Assembly: GCF_019112545.1 (NCBI RefSeq)
Contig: NW_025064917.1
Coordinates: 73,640 to 137,639 of the forward strand
DNA length: 64,000 nucleotides
Direction of reading: 5' to 3'
Source of the DNA: Guyanagaster necrorhizus
Lineage: Eukaryota > Basidiomycota > Agaricomycetes > Agaricales > Physalacriaceae
The notes under the pieces are model-generated. The model was not told the origin of the DNA, did not search any database, and worked only from the letters and a program-made list of their open reading frames with translations. This document shows positions 37,521-50,228 of this stretch, one piece after another. The stretch's first letter is position 1. Each line of letters begins with the position of its first letter. Both the position numbers and the translations under genes were made by a program.

Positions 37521-38439
37521 AAAGTCACCTCATTTATACTACTAGTGAGAGCTCAGCAATTCAAAATATCTCAGCTCCAGGAGTGCCAATTTTTGATCTC
37601 CTTGTCAAGTTTATCAACACTGTAAGTGCTTGCAGAGATGATGATAAGAGGAATAGAGAGTTGTTGAAAGTTCTTGACCTGAATTTCAGCCATAATGAGG
37701 CCTTTGGACATGGTGGGGATGGCACTCAAGGTTGTCTGCAAAGTTGCTGTTTCTTTAGAAGATATGATAATGGTGTAAGTTGTCATTTATTTTGTTAAGT
37801 TCAAATGCAGCAAACACCTATAACTTTTGAGAAACTAATACTAAAGAAATATATCTATAGATATAATCAGCTAGTGTAAAAGTAAAGATAAAATAAAGGT
37901 ATACCTCAGTCTAAAGCTCTGTATGATGCAAGTGACTGAGGTAGCATGACTATCTAATGTCTTTTATATACTAAACTTGAGTGGCAATATTCTGTAGACA
38001 ATATAAGTTTATTGTAATAAATGTCTATTGTATTCAGTGTCTTGGATCCTTTGTCATAAAGACAATGCAGATGCCAACAACCTCATATGCAGTATAATCT
38101 CTCCAGTGTCATCTTGCTACTAGGCCATGCACTCCACCAATCATCACTCAAGTCAGGTATCATATTAAATCTCATTTTATTACATGCTACTTATATCTTC
38201 TATTGCATGTGTAGTAGATATGAATATAATCAATGTATTATTATAATTCACAAAATTACATGCATGAACATATAGAGAGTGTGTTAGTGGGCAAAGGACT
38301 ATCTCTATCTCAAGCCCTCATAGTTGGAGCTCCTACAACTTCCTGTGAATGTTACAATCCCAAGTGTAAGGCCTGTGATAAAATCTGATACACTATGAAA
38401 ATTTACTATTGGCACAGTGGTAGAAAGAAGAAACAGTTT
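37521..38439. other. AT-rich region, no gene recognised
   Basis: A minus-strand 71-codon open stretch at 37,571-37,786 may continue the copia fragment upstream, but I cannot recognise a domain. At about 38,330-38,400 a plus-strand reading has clustered Cys (CECYNPKCKAC). I could not assign it. Confidence 0.35.
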
Positions 38440-38479
38440 CTCTCTAACTTTAGCTATTCCTATCATGTAAACCAAGCAT

Positions 38480-41123
38480 GTATGAATTAGCCAGTTCAGG
38501 TTTATCAGAAGCTAAATAAAATAATGATCAAAAATCATTATCCACTTCCTTTGATCTCTAAACTAATGGACAAGCTATGAGGAGCAAAGTACTACACCAA
38601 ACTAGATGTTAGATGGAGGTATAATAATGTATAGATTAAGAAGGGTGATGAATGAAAGATGGCCTTCTAAATAAACTAGAGACTTTTTGAACCCACAGTA
38701 ATATTCTTTTAGCTAACAAATTCACCAGCAACCTTCCAATGGATGATGAATGACATTTTCAAGGATCTTATCTCCACCAGAAAGATTATAATTTATCTAG
38801 ATGATATACTCATCATGTCCAAGGATCAAAACAAATACCATCAACTAGTTCATAAAGTACTCAAACTTATGAGGAAGCACAAACTTTTTCTCAATGCCAA
38901 GAAGTGCAAATTCAAGGTATTAGAAACAGAATACCTCAGAGTAATCATCAGCAAAGGGAGCATCCAAATGGATCCAATCAAGATAGCCAGAGTGACCAAA
39001 AGGCTAGTGCTAAGGAAAAAGAAAGAACTTCAATCCTTCTTAGAGTTCACGAACTTCTACCAACATTTTATTCAAGACTATAGCAAGGTTGTATGATCTA
39101 TAACCTAGTTAACCAGAAATAGACCATGAAATTGGAGACACTCTCAACAAGCTGCATTTGACAACCTCAAATGATGCCTTACTAAGAACATTGTTCTTGC
39201 AATCCTGACATAGAAAGGGAAGTTTAGAGTTGAAGCTGACTCAAGTGAAGAAGCTATTAGGGCAGTGCTATTTCAGGAACAGGATAGAAAGTGGAAACCA
39301 GTGGCCTTTCTCTCCAAAGCTCTGACTGTGACTGAATGGAACTATGAGATTTACAACAAGGAATTACTCACAATAATGCTTGCCCTAGAAAAATGGCATC
39401 ATTATCTGATCAGAGCAATCCAGATCTTTGAGATATAGATGAATCATCAAAATCTCTAATACTTCTGTTCACCCCAAAAGCTTAATTGCTGACAAGCCTA
39501 CTGGGTAACCAAACTCTCTCAGTATGAATACATGCTGCATTATAAAGCTGGGACAGCTAATAAGAAGGCCAACCTTCTTAGTTGGCATGTGGACCATAAT
39601 CAAGAAGAAAGGGATAATAAAAGAGTGATGTTACTAAAACTCAAGCATTTCAGAGCAATGACAATGCCAATAGAAGAAAAGATCTATAAATGAATCAAGA
39701 GCATTACAAGAGACAACAGCAAGTGGAATCAGTAGATTGCTCCATCCCTCAACCATAAACAAGGAATGATGAAGAAAAGAGGACTGATCTGTTATGATGG
39801 ATGGATCTATATCCTAAGAGATCAATAACTTCATGGCAAGATCATTATAATGTGTTATGATCATATGACTGCAAAACATTCAAGGATTGCCAAGACCAAG
39901 AAACTGGTACTTCAGGAGTATTAGTGGCCAAAACTTAGCCAGGATATTGAGTGCTATATAAAAGAATATGAAGTATACCAATAGGGAAAGTCAACAATAC
40001 AACCATGTGCTGCATCACTACATCCAAATGAGGTTCTGCAGACACCATGGATGCATATCTCCATCAATATGATAACCAGATTATCAGACTGCAATGGCTA
40101 TAATGCTATCATTGTCATTGTCAACCAGTTCTTAAAAGCAATCATTTCAGTCATATGTTTAACAGAGTTAATATCAGAAGGATGGGCCAAAATACTCTAT
40201 GACAAAGTGTACACCAAATATAGCATGCTCCAAGTCATAATCTCTGACTAGGACCACAATTTGTCTCAAAATTTCTCAATGACTTATATTGTCTACTTAA
40301 CATCTGATGAAATGCCTCTACTGCTTATCATCCTCAGACTGATGGACAAATGGAAAGAGTAAACCAAGAGATTAAAAAGTATCTCTGATTGTTTATCAAT
40401 TACTGTTAAAATGATTGGATGGAGTAGCTTACTCTTACAGCCTTTTAACACAATAACTGCATACACTCAGTGACTGGGAAAACCCCTTTCTTCATCGGTC
40501 ACAGCTGCTATCCCAATATTTTTCAGACAGAATGCATTTATACCTCGACCTCTGCATCCTCCAACTTCACCCAGATGATGACCACAATCCATAAAGAAAC
40601 CCAGATGGTCCTTGAAAAAGTGGCCATCTCTATGAAAAAACAATATGACAGACACCACATACCTATCTGCCAATACAACATCACTGATAAGGTTTGATTA
40701 GATATGACCAACCTTCACCTCTCTCTACCCAAACAGAAGCTTGCTGATAAACAAATGGGCCCCTTTCCTATTATTGCTAAAGTCAACAACTCTGCATATA
40801 AACTCTGCCTTTCAGTCAATTGGAAGGTCCACAATATTTTTAATGAATTTCTCCTAACTCTCTTTATCACTCCAGCATTCCCTAATCAAAAATGACCACC
40901 ATCTCTCTCTCTGGATCTGATCAATGATGAAGAACATTATAAAATTGATTAAGTTCTTAATCACCAACTTCAAAAAGTTCATACACAAGGAGGCAGCATG
41001 ATGATGACCATCAACTACCTGGTCAGTTGGAAGGGCTACAGACTAGAATCCAACTAGTGGATAAATAAAAAATGGATGAATGCTACAGATGCTATACATG
41101 ACTATAAATTATCCCTAAATTAA
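38480..41123 (+). pseudogene. Element G pol (RT, RNase H, integrase, chromodomain)
   Basis: RT is recognisable from YQKLNK at about 38,507 and has an intact YLDD at about 38,792-38,803. RNase H lies at about 39,230-39,570. The integrase finger is at about 39,850-39,980 and the core at about 40,050-40,420. The chromodomain is at about 40,930-41,080. Pol ends at LSLN-TAA (41,121-41,123). A frameshift lies near 40,255 inside the integrase core. Many Trp, Arg and Gln codons have become stops. Confidence 0.9.
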
Positions 41124-41156
41124 GCCATCAAGACAATAGTCTTAAAAAGGAGGTAA

Positions 41157-41612
41157 TGTTATAATTTTTTCTATTTTTCTTCACTTTAACTCTTATTTAT
41201 GCTTGGTCAGAGTGCTTAAACCAGTGCTTAGAACTATGGGACAGGCTTAGTCATCACAACAAGCTGAGTCTATCATTGTCTTCTGATGTAATAACAACTC
41301 TCAATGATGCACAACAGTGCTTTTATAGATAGTAGTGATGCTAAGAACAAAGGGCACAAAGACTTGAATGAACACAATAGATAGTATTATATTTATCTTA
41401 TGGACAAACAGTATATAAGTAGGATAGCTTTTGCTGTATAACTTCAGCTTTGAGCTAAAGTTTATTCTATATCACTTCACTCTCAAGCTGATTCTACAGG
41501 CCTTGAAGCATTTAGTCAACAGACATATACAGTGAACTCTAGCATGACTGTATAAATACAATACAGCACTAGTTTATCACATGTTCTGATCACATGTGAC
41601 TTGAATCTAACA
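41157..41612 (+). repeat. Element G 3' LTR
   Basis: 456 bp, TGTTATAA to TCTAACA, preceded by the purine tract AAAAAGGAGGTAA. TATATAAG starts at 41,412 and AGCTTTGAGCTAA at 41,446, 34 nt later. Closest to the LTR of element A by eye. Confidence 0.9.
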
Positions 41613-42519
41613 CTTAATAATGGCCAAGTGACTAAGAGAGGCAAAGAAGAAATGAACTCTCAAACACCAACATCTAACCACTTAATACACAATCACCAAA
41701 TACAGTTGAGGTCAGTTGTTTCAAGTATGATAGAAGCACTCTTGCAGTACTTAAGTAAAATCAAAGAAACAGTCAATAAAGACAGTTATTCAACTCTATC
41801 TTGCTTTCTAAGATGCAATACTCATGAGAGTAGTTTATAGCAATGTTTAAGTATAATTAGGACTTAGAATCAATACACAATTGTGCTCTAAATCAACTTA
41901 GAATATTCCAAAACCCAATAAACTCTGAAACCCAAATACTAAGTCTATCAAGCACTTAGGCTTGACTAGCTGCACTCTTGGCTGGCTAGTGGTCCTCAAA
42001 ACCAAAGAAATTGTATTCTGACACTGAAACCCTTATAGTTTGGAACCCAAATTAATTTGTAACCCAAAATACAGTTATTATTCCAATCTAATCCTCTCTA
42101 AATGATAAAGCAACTTAAATAAATCACTAATTTGAAGCAGAACTCAAAATCCATTGTCCTAGGGACTAGCTACAGTGAACTAGAAGACCTGAATGTGAGG
42201 GTGGATCGCTTGCTTGCTATTTTTTCCCCCTCTTCCCTTCTTTTATATATCAACAACAGGTACAGAATCTATAAATAAAGTGTCAAAATAATATTTCTCC
42301 TGTTTGAAGCAGAATCCTGCCATTATTCCATATTGACAGGGCTCCTGGACTCTCCTAGGCCTGCCCAGATCTGCCTGGTCATTGCACAGCTTTATTTTAA
42401 GCCTACAGTGCCTGTGAGTATCTAACTCCTTTCTGTCTACTCAGAGTTTTAATCCTCTGAGTTATTCTTAGTAGCTTGATCAATCAAGCTCAGTCAACCA
42501 GTCCTATCCACTCTATTCC
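41613..42519. other. CpG-poor region downstream of the gag-like gene
   Basis: On the minus strand this follows the zinc-knuckle end of the gag-like gene. I find no domain in it. A pyrimidine-rich run (TTTTTTCCCCCTCTTCCC) sits at about 42,220-42,237. It may be the rest of the same element as the gag-like gene. Confidence 0.4.
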
Positions 42520-42878
42520 TCTCAATTCTAAGTCTCTTAGATCACAGTGTTCTGTGCTACACTCACTGTAGATACCATGCCTATGGTGATTGAGACACAG
42601 ATCTTGGCAGAAATCCAGATTCCAATTCTCACATAGAACTGTTGCTCTTTTAGCAGCAGGAAGTGAAGTAAAGGATAATCACCTCATGCTTGAAGGAATT
42701 GACAAAGAGTGAAACATCTGAGTGAGAATAGGAATTTGTAGTTTGCTTCAGACATCCATGCAGAAAGGACACTTAGCATAATGCAACTGAATCTCCTCAT
42801 CAATATAGATGGTAATAGTAGCATAGCTTAAAAGACTTTGATCACATATTCCTGGTAAGCTTTGAGTTCAGCCCCAAT
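42520..42878 (-). pseudogene. Gag-like gene, 3' part with Cys/His knuckle (split by element H)
   Basis: On the minus strand this resumes the gene at 50,689-51,883. After the CCCAA duplication it reads AELKAYQEYVIKVF, then (after a frameshift) IYIDEEIQLHYAK and LTQMFHSLS. A Cys/His-rich end follows with CENWNLDFCQDLCLNHHRHG at about 42,640-42,580. This WNxxFC...C...HRHG pattern belongs, as I recall, to a repeated agaricomycete gag-like ORF. The placement with tyrosine-recombinase retroelements (DIRS/Ngaro type) is only my guess, and no RT or recombinase of that type is in the window. Stops and one or two frameshifts show it is dead. Confidence 0.6.
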
Positions 42879-43335
42879 GTTAGACTCAAGCAGCACATGG
42901 TCTAAACATGTGATAAACTAGCATGGTTTAGCCTTTGAACCTTTGCACTAGAGTTCACTTGTTGTATTATATTGACCAAGTGCTTCAAGACCTTTGCAAG
43001 TATAGCTTAGAAGTAGAATGAGATGAATAAACTTTAGCTCAAAGCTGAGAATATACCAGTGAGAGCCATCCTACTTATATACTACAGGAGTTTCAACTAT
43101 AAGTAGAACTATCTATTGTGTCATTGTCTATTATAACATCCTTTGTCTTTGGACATCATTACTATCTACAAAAAGTTTATTGTGCATCATTGAGCATCAC
43201 TGTTACATCAAAAGACAATGACCAACTAGACTTGTTATGCTGACTAAGCCTCTCCCACAGTCTTAAACACTGGATTAAGCACCCTGACTAAGCATAAATA
43301 GGAGTTAAGACAAAGAAATAAGGAAAATCATAACA
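42879..43335 (-). repeat. Element H 3' LTR
   Basis: 457 bp, minus orientation, TGTTATGA at 43,335. It is followed on the pol side by the purine tract AAGAAGAGGGTAA (minus strand). Differs from the right copy mainly by transitions, including a mirrored CA/TG site near its left edge. Confidence 0.92.
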
Positions 43336-43368
43336 TTACCCTCTTCTTAAAACCATCATCCTAATAGC

Positions 43369-46300
43369 TTAATTTAAGGATAATTCATACTCATGTATGG
43401 CATCATCAGCATTCATTCACTTTTTATTTATCTATTGGTTTGATTCCAGTCTGTATTCCTTCCAGCTGACCAGATAGTTGACTATCATTGTGGATCCCCC
43501 TCTATATGCATATACTTTTTGAAGACAATAGTTTAAGATTTGGTCAATCTTGTAATGTTCTTTGTTATTGATGAGATCCAGAGGAGGAAGAGGTGGCTGT
43601 TCTTGATTGGGGAAGGCAGGAGCAATGAAAGGTGTAAGGAGTAATTCATTAAAGACATCATGTACCTTCTGGTTCACTGGGAGATGTAATTTATAGATGA
43701 AGATGCTGATCTTTGTGGTGATGGTGAAAAGGCTAGTGCATTTATCTGTGAGTTTTTGTTTTGGCCAAGGAAGATAGAGGTTGGATGCATTCAACCAGAT
43801 GCAATCATTAATGTTGTAAGAGTGGGCAGGGTGGCAATGTTTATTATATTGTTTTTTCATAGCCATTGCTGCTTTTTCCAGAGCAAGCCAGGTTTCAGTG
43901 TGGATCTTTGACATTTCTTAGGCAAAGTCATAAAAAGCAGGAGTGGACATTGCTCTTCATTCAATATGGGAGACATGGAGGTGGTGACCAAAGTTGATAA
44001 AGAAGAGTGTTTTTCTAGTAGCTGAGTAGATGCAGTTGTTATGTTGGAAAGCTGCTAAGGTGAGCCATTCCATCCAGTCATCCTGGTGATAGTTGATGAA
44101 AAGTTGAAGGCACTTTTTGACTTTCTGATTAACCCTCTCTATTTGACCATCCATCTGGGGATGATATGCTGTCAAGGTGTTTTATCAGATGTTAAGGAGT
44201 TTATATAGGTTATCCAAGAACTTGAAGACAAATTGTGGCTCTCAGTCAGAGATGACCACTTGTGGCATCCCATACTTTGCATACATCTCATCACACAGAA
44301 TCTTTGCTCACTCTTCCAAGTTTAGTTCTGTGGAATATGCAATCAGAATGATGGCCTTGGAGAAGCAATCAACAATAATGAGAATTGCATCATATCCATT
44401 GCAGTCTGGCAGGCTTGTGATCATATCTACTGAAATGTGGATCTATAGTGATTGTGGAACCTCATTTGGATGAAGTGGTGTAGCTTATAGCTGAGTTGAT
44501 GACTTCTCTCATTGGCAAGTCTTGCATCTCCTGATATATCATTCAATATCCTGGCCCAGTTTGAGCCACCAGTATTCCCAAAGGATGAGTTCCTTCATTT
44601 TGGCAATGCCTGAGTGCTCTGCTGTTGCATGGTCATAACAGATTACAATTATCTCCCCCTGCAATTGTTCATCATGGGAAATATAGATTCATCTGTCATA
44701 TCAGATCATCTTATCTTCCTTCTTCATTCCCTTTTTGTGGTTCAGTGATGGAGCCACACATTAATCCCACTTTCTATTATCCCTGGTGATGCTTTTGATC
44801 CACTTATGGATCTCTTTCTCTGTTGGCATGATCATAGTCTGAAAATGTTCTAGCTTCAACATAATCACCCCCTTGTTGTCTCCTTCTCCTTGATCATGAT
44901 CTGCTTATCAACTGGAGAGATCCACCTTTTTGTTAGCTGTTTCTGTCTTGTAGTGTAACATGTACTCATACTGAGCAAGCTCTATCACCCAGCATGCTTG
45001 TCATCAGTTGAGCTTCTGTGGTGCATGGAAATAGCAAAGATTTTGGTGATCCATCTATATCTTGAAGGTTTGAACCACTCTAATCAGATAATGACATCAT
45101 TCTTCTAAGGTGAGCATTATCACAAGTAGCTCCTTGTCATAGATTTCATAATTCTGTTTGATGATGGTTAGAGCTTTGGAGAAGAATGTGACCAGTTGCT
45201 ATCTCCTGTCTTGTTCTTGGAATAGCATTGCTCTGATTGCTCTCTTGGTTGAATCAGCCTCCACCCAGAATTTTCCATCTTGAGTAGAGATTGCAAGGAT
45301 CATGTTCTTGGTGAGTTGTCTTTTGAGATCATTGAATGCCAAATGTTGTGAATATCCCTATGATCAGGGTGCATTCTCAGTTAACTGTATTATGAGGTGC
45401 ACAATCTTGCTGTAATCATGGATAAATTATCGATAGAAATTCATAAACCCTAGGAATGATTGCAATTCTTTCTTTTTCATCAGCTTCAGCCATTCTGTTA
45501 TTCCAGCTATCTTAATGGGATCCATTTGAATGCTCTTCTTGCTGATGATGACTCCAAGGTATTCAGTTTCTAAAACTTCAAACTCACACTTCTCAGCCTT
45601 GAAAAAAAGTTTGTGTTTTCACATCAACATGAGTATCTGTCAGACTAGTTGTTGGTATTTGTTGTGGTCCTTGGACATGATTAGGATATCATCCAAGTAG
45701 ATGGTTATCTTTCCAGTGGTGATGAGATCCTTGAATATGTCATTCATCATCCACTGAAAGGTTGCCAGAGAGTTTGTGAGCCTGAAAAACATTACTGTAA
45801 GTTCAAAGAGTCTCCAGTTGGTCCTGAAGGCTACCTTTCACTCATTGCCCTCCCTGATCCTCATGTTGTTATACTCCCATTGAACATTGAGCTTGGTATA
45901 ATACTTTGCCCTCTGTGGTTTGTCTATTAACTCCAAAATTAATAGAAGTGGATAACAATTTTTAATCATCATCTCATTTAACTTCTGGTAATTCTGTATC
46001 AGTTGAAGTTTGCCATTCTTCTTTTTGACAAAGAAGAAGGGTGATGCCATCAGGGATTTTGAGAGTTAAATTCATCTGCTTGAGAGGTTCTCATCCAAGA
46101 ACTTGTCAAGTTCTTGTTGTTCTATATTGCTGAGGAGATAAGTCTTGCAATCAAGACTCACATTTGTGTTGGGAATAAGCTTAATAGCATGATCCTATAG
46201 CTTCAGATCTGGTAACTTGTTGAAATTTTCTTTATTGAACAGGTCATGATAGTCCTGAGCCCACTCAGAGACTAGTTCTTCAAATTTTTTCTCCTTCTTT

Positions 46301-46900
46301 CTCATATTAGCCTTTATGACCAGGTCATTAGTGTGATGTACTGCTCAGATGTACAGAGCTTGTTGGAAGTTGATGGTGAGGATGGTCTCTCCATCCTCCA
46401 TCTTTTTATCTCATCAGTCTTCTGGGTCTTTGTCAGGCAGCTCAAAGGGAATTTTTCAGCACTTGCATCAGGCAAAGGTGATCTGCTCAGTCTTCCAGTT
46501 GACTAAAGAGTTGTGATAGATCAACTAGTTATGCTCTAAGAATATTTCCTTAGCTCTGAGGTCCATGATGGCTAAGTTGATCCTTTCTGAGTGATCACCA
46601 ATAGTGAGTTGTAGCTCAATGAACTCAGTGATAGATTCTGCCTGGTTCTTGGTCCCATCAGCATTGTATACTGGAATTAGAACTACAGTCATCCAGGTCA
46701 GGAGTTTGTGCTTGTTAATGAAAGCTTAGTTGATGGAACTGCTAGTGCATCTGCTGTCAATTAGTGCAGTGATAGCATAGACCAATCAATTGGTTAGAGT
46801 TTTGATCTGGACCTTAGTGGTCAGATTCCATCCTGGGGTTTTTGTTTGTCAAACATATCTTTAGAGCCCCCAAAGTTCATCAAGCCACTCCAAGGCTCAG
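43369..46900 (-). pseudogene. Element H pol (protease to chromodomain)
   Basis: On the minus strand the protease is at about 46,780-46,500. Its active-site triplet reads DSR (LIDSRCTSSS) in place of DSG. RT is at about 46,090-45,450 with intact YLDD at about 45,700-45,690. RNase H is at about 45,290-44,930. The integrase finger is at about 44,640-44,520 and the core at about 44,440-44,080. The chromodomain is at about 43,570-43,440. Pol ends at LSLN-TAA (43,369). The stretch 43,914-43,432 is open for 160 codons, the best-preserved pol piece in the window. Confidence 0.9.
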
Positions 46901-49900
46901 CACTGCTTGGCCCTTTTTATTTCTTCTACCATCTCATCTATCACTTCTTCAGCTCAGGTCTTGTGTACTCAGTTTTTGAGTACAGCCTTTGTTGCTTCTT
47001 TCATGGTTGCATTCCTGATGGCCTGCTATATTCATTCAGTATTGAATGGTTTGAGCCATTTATTAGAGGTCTCTCCTCTTGTTCAGCCTAGAGGCACTTG
47101 AGTCTCAGTGGTTGGCAATTTTTTGGCAGAGCTTGTAGTAATCAATGTGAGTATATTCGAATGCATGCATAATTTAGACATATTTGTTCCTACAGAGAAG
47201 CTATTAGTCCATCCTGCAGCTATGTTTGTCATTCTGCCAAGTCCTTTGGCTGATCCAGTGAAATTGCTTACTGGTCAGCCCTGTCTTTTACTTCTTTAAC
47301 TTTAGTGTCTCTGCCAAGCTCCTCTTCTTTCTTCTGTAGTTTGACAATTTGTGCCTGGATATTCTTTCAGGTCCTCTTCTTCTTCAGGCAGTCTCTTGAC
47401 ATGTGGCCTTTCTAGCCACAATTGAAGCATTTGCTTTCCTTCTTTAGCTGGTCTATATTCATTGGTTTCTCACTTTCTGCATAGGTCATTCTGATGCCTG
47501 TCTTCTAGGTGCTATATGAGGGGGTACTTGCCAATATGGTGGATTTAGCACTGGTTTGACTATTGAGTTTGGTACTCAGTGGCTGATTCAGCTTCTTATA
47601 TTCTTGTAAGTTCAACTGCTTGGCCTTCTGTTGTTGATGCTCCTTATATATCTCAATGATCTGCTTAAAGACAGGCCATAATGGCAGTTGATGGTGCTGT
47701 CAGATAGTAGAATAAAAACTTGGGGAGATTAGGATCCACTATGTTTTAGCCTTGTCCTCAAGATAGAATGAGGCAAATGTGACTTTGTTTATATCAGTTC
47801 TGAGGTATGCAATGTAAACCTCAAAATATTGTTCACAGTCAATAAGGAAGCAATTAATGTCATTAGATGCCTCTTTAAAAAGGTGAGGTTTTCAGAGTAA
47901 GTTGGGTTTATATTGAAGAATGGCAATATTTTCTGGTAATGCACCCATAAGATTAGGCCATTGATTGAAAGATGGGCACCACCACTCAATTGGAAGGCCC
48001 AGCAATGAGTGAAGAAAATTGTCATTAGCCATAGGACTTCCTAGAGGGGCTGCTTTCTTTCACACTATTATCCCATTTTGGACTATAAATCTGAGCTTGA
48101 TGGCTTCAGGATCATCTTTGACTGGCTTCTTTCCACTTTCTTCAGCTTTGTCAGATGGTGGTTGTCCACTGAGAAGGCAGCTTTCTTTGCTAGTCTATGG
48201 GCTATGAAAGCTGATAGACCAAATGGTTGGCTGAGGTCAGAAATGAGATAGCCAGGTTGCTGAGGATCAGATTGACAGTATAGTATAAGAGTATTGACTT
48301 CCAGTGGTTCAAATGGATGGTGCCATGTACACAGCATGTTTTGGCATGGTGGATGGTATCCATGGCATTGGTTCTATGTTGAACTTGGACTTATATGGTA
48401 GTAAGTCACCAAGTTGATCTTTGGAGTGCCATCTGTTATAAGTTAGAATAGCATGTTTCATGGTGAAATACTGTAAAATATTCCACCATTCCAAATCATC
48501 TGAGTGAATATACTTCTGTCTCATATGCAAGACTAGCCATCTAGCATCCTGCCATAATAATGTTACTCCTTCTTCATACAGATCCTGATATTCCCCTTCT
48601 CTGGCTCTCTGTATCTCTTCTTCTAGTGCTTCTTCATCTGTATCATCCTTTACATATTTCATAAAGTCCTTCAGCCTATAAAGATCTTTGTCCTCATTCA
48701 TATCATCTTTGACCTCACTGCTCTCTCTGTCCTTGCTGTCCTCAATGAGAAAGCTCTCTGGCTGGTCATAAATGGATTGGACAGAGGCTTTGATGGTTGC
48801 CAGCAAGCTGATGGTCAACTCAGGTACTGGATCCAGCTTCATTGCTGGCAGGTCAAGGAGGAGACTGGTCAACAGGTCAGCCAGCATTGATCCTGTCATC
48901 TCCACAATGACCACTGCATGCTCTGTGTTTCTTCAGTTCATGGTGATAGACATGGAAGTTTTAGTAGTATTGAGGATTGAGAAAGAGTGCTGCAACTCTT
49001 CCTCCCAGAAATCACTGGAGGCTGTGGTCAGAGACATGAGCATTTCCAGGGACTCAAAGCCCATAGGTGTCAAGTATGGATTTGGCATGAGAGGGAATAG
49101 TGTCAGTATTGGTGATGCTAAAGGTTCTGGTAGAAAGTGGATACATAGTGCATCTTTAGGCCTCACTGGCAGTGACAGCCTTGACTGATCTTATCCAGAG
49201 GTCAGCCTCACTCCTGGCAGGAGTGCTAGGCTCTCTGAAGGAAGAGTCCAGAGTTTCAATACCATACCAAGTGAGGAAAGCAGATCCCCAAGTGGCAGCT
49301 TCCTGGAGTTGTTGCTTCTACCACCACTATCATTCATAAATTTCTTCTTCATGTCAGGCTTGGCCTTCAGTGGCCTCCCAGCTGGCTGTGCTACTATTGT
49401 TGATTCTTTCTGGGCTGTAATGTTGGAGGCTCCCCCTTGTGTAAGGTTGGATGTGAATCCTTCCACTCTTGTCAAGCCCAGCTGTGAGGGTCTGAGTCCA
49501 TGGCTTATATGGCTCTTTATTGTTTGACCAGAGACTGGTGGCCTCATAACTACCATAGTCAGTGTGGACCAATGAGACAGAGCTTTTAGTGAGTGTGGTA
49601 TAGAGAGAGTCATGGCCTGAGTTTGATGAAACACTTTGAAGTCTTAAAGCTATCCAAGGGGCATCAAGAGAGTTCCAAGCATGTTCTCTAATGCCAGGCT
49701 CTCTCAGAGTGGTAGAAGGGTCAGGAGATGGTGAGTCATCAAAGAAGCCCTCAGAAAGGTTCTCATCTTTGTGGTCAGAGATGGAGGACAGGATCTATGG
49801 GTTTCAGAACCCTGTGAGGCAAGGGTTGTAGTTTCTGCTGTCTGATTGGGTATTCATATCTTTCTTTCTCCTGAATATCCCCTGAATGCAAGCTGCTAGG

Positions 49901-50170
49901 CCTAGCTTTGGGTATAGTTCTAACCTGAGGCTGGAAAGAGACTTGGGCAGATACAGGGATGTCATGGAGGAGATGAGGGATGACATTTCATAAAACCTAT
50001 TGTATCTATTGAAAAGCTTGGTAGTGTCTGATGATCCAAGCTGTGACTGATTGACGTCCTCAACAAAGTTGGATAATAGCAAGAAGTCTGAGTAGCATTC
50101 TAATGATAGAAGCTAGAAGTTTAAAGAAACCATCAGTAAGATTAGGGGTATTAGTCTATGATAGTGGCAT
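46901..50170 (-). pseudogene. Element H gag
   Basis: The start is the ATG at 50,170, 58 bp inside the LTR. The hydrophobic segment (FFKLLASIIRMLLRLLAII) follows at residues about 14-36. A 201-codon open stretch at 48,914-48,309 covers the acidic middle (DTDEEALEEEIQRARE) and a Trp/Tyr-rich region. The CCHC knuckle (CFNC, H, C) is at about 47,430-47,385, and the Glu/Lys-rich helix follows. About 265 bp of the Gag core present in element D are missing at about 47,660. Confidence 0.83.
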
Positions 50171-50214
50171 TTGGTTTTCTTCATGCTTATTATGCATAAA
50201 AAAAGGGAAGCAAA

Positions 50215-50227
50215 AGCTTTGAGCTAA
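50215..50227 (-). promoter_or_regulatory. Element H primer-binding site (self-priming type)
   Basis: Minus strand TTAGCTCAAAGCT, one base after the LTR. It is the exact 13 nt reverse complement of AGCTTTGAGCTAA in the adjacent LTR (minus strand of 50,395-50,407). Confidence 0.75.
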
Positions 50228-50228
50228 T

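Larger units (their letters stand above)
38440..41612 (+). mobile_element. Element G: 5'-truncated gypsy element
   Basis: A plus-strand pol from RT onward plus a 3' LTR. No gag, protease or 5' LTR of this element is visible. The left boundary (about 38,440-38,480) is where homology to RT of the other elements fades. Bases after the LTR are CTTAA, with no matching copy found on the left, as expected for a truncated or rearranged copy. Confidence 0.85.
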
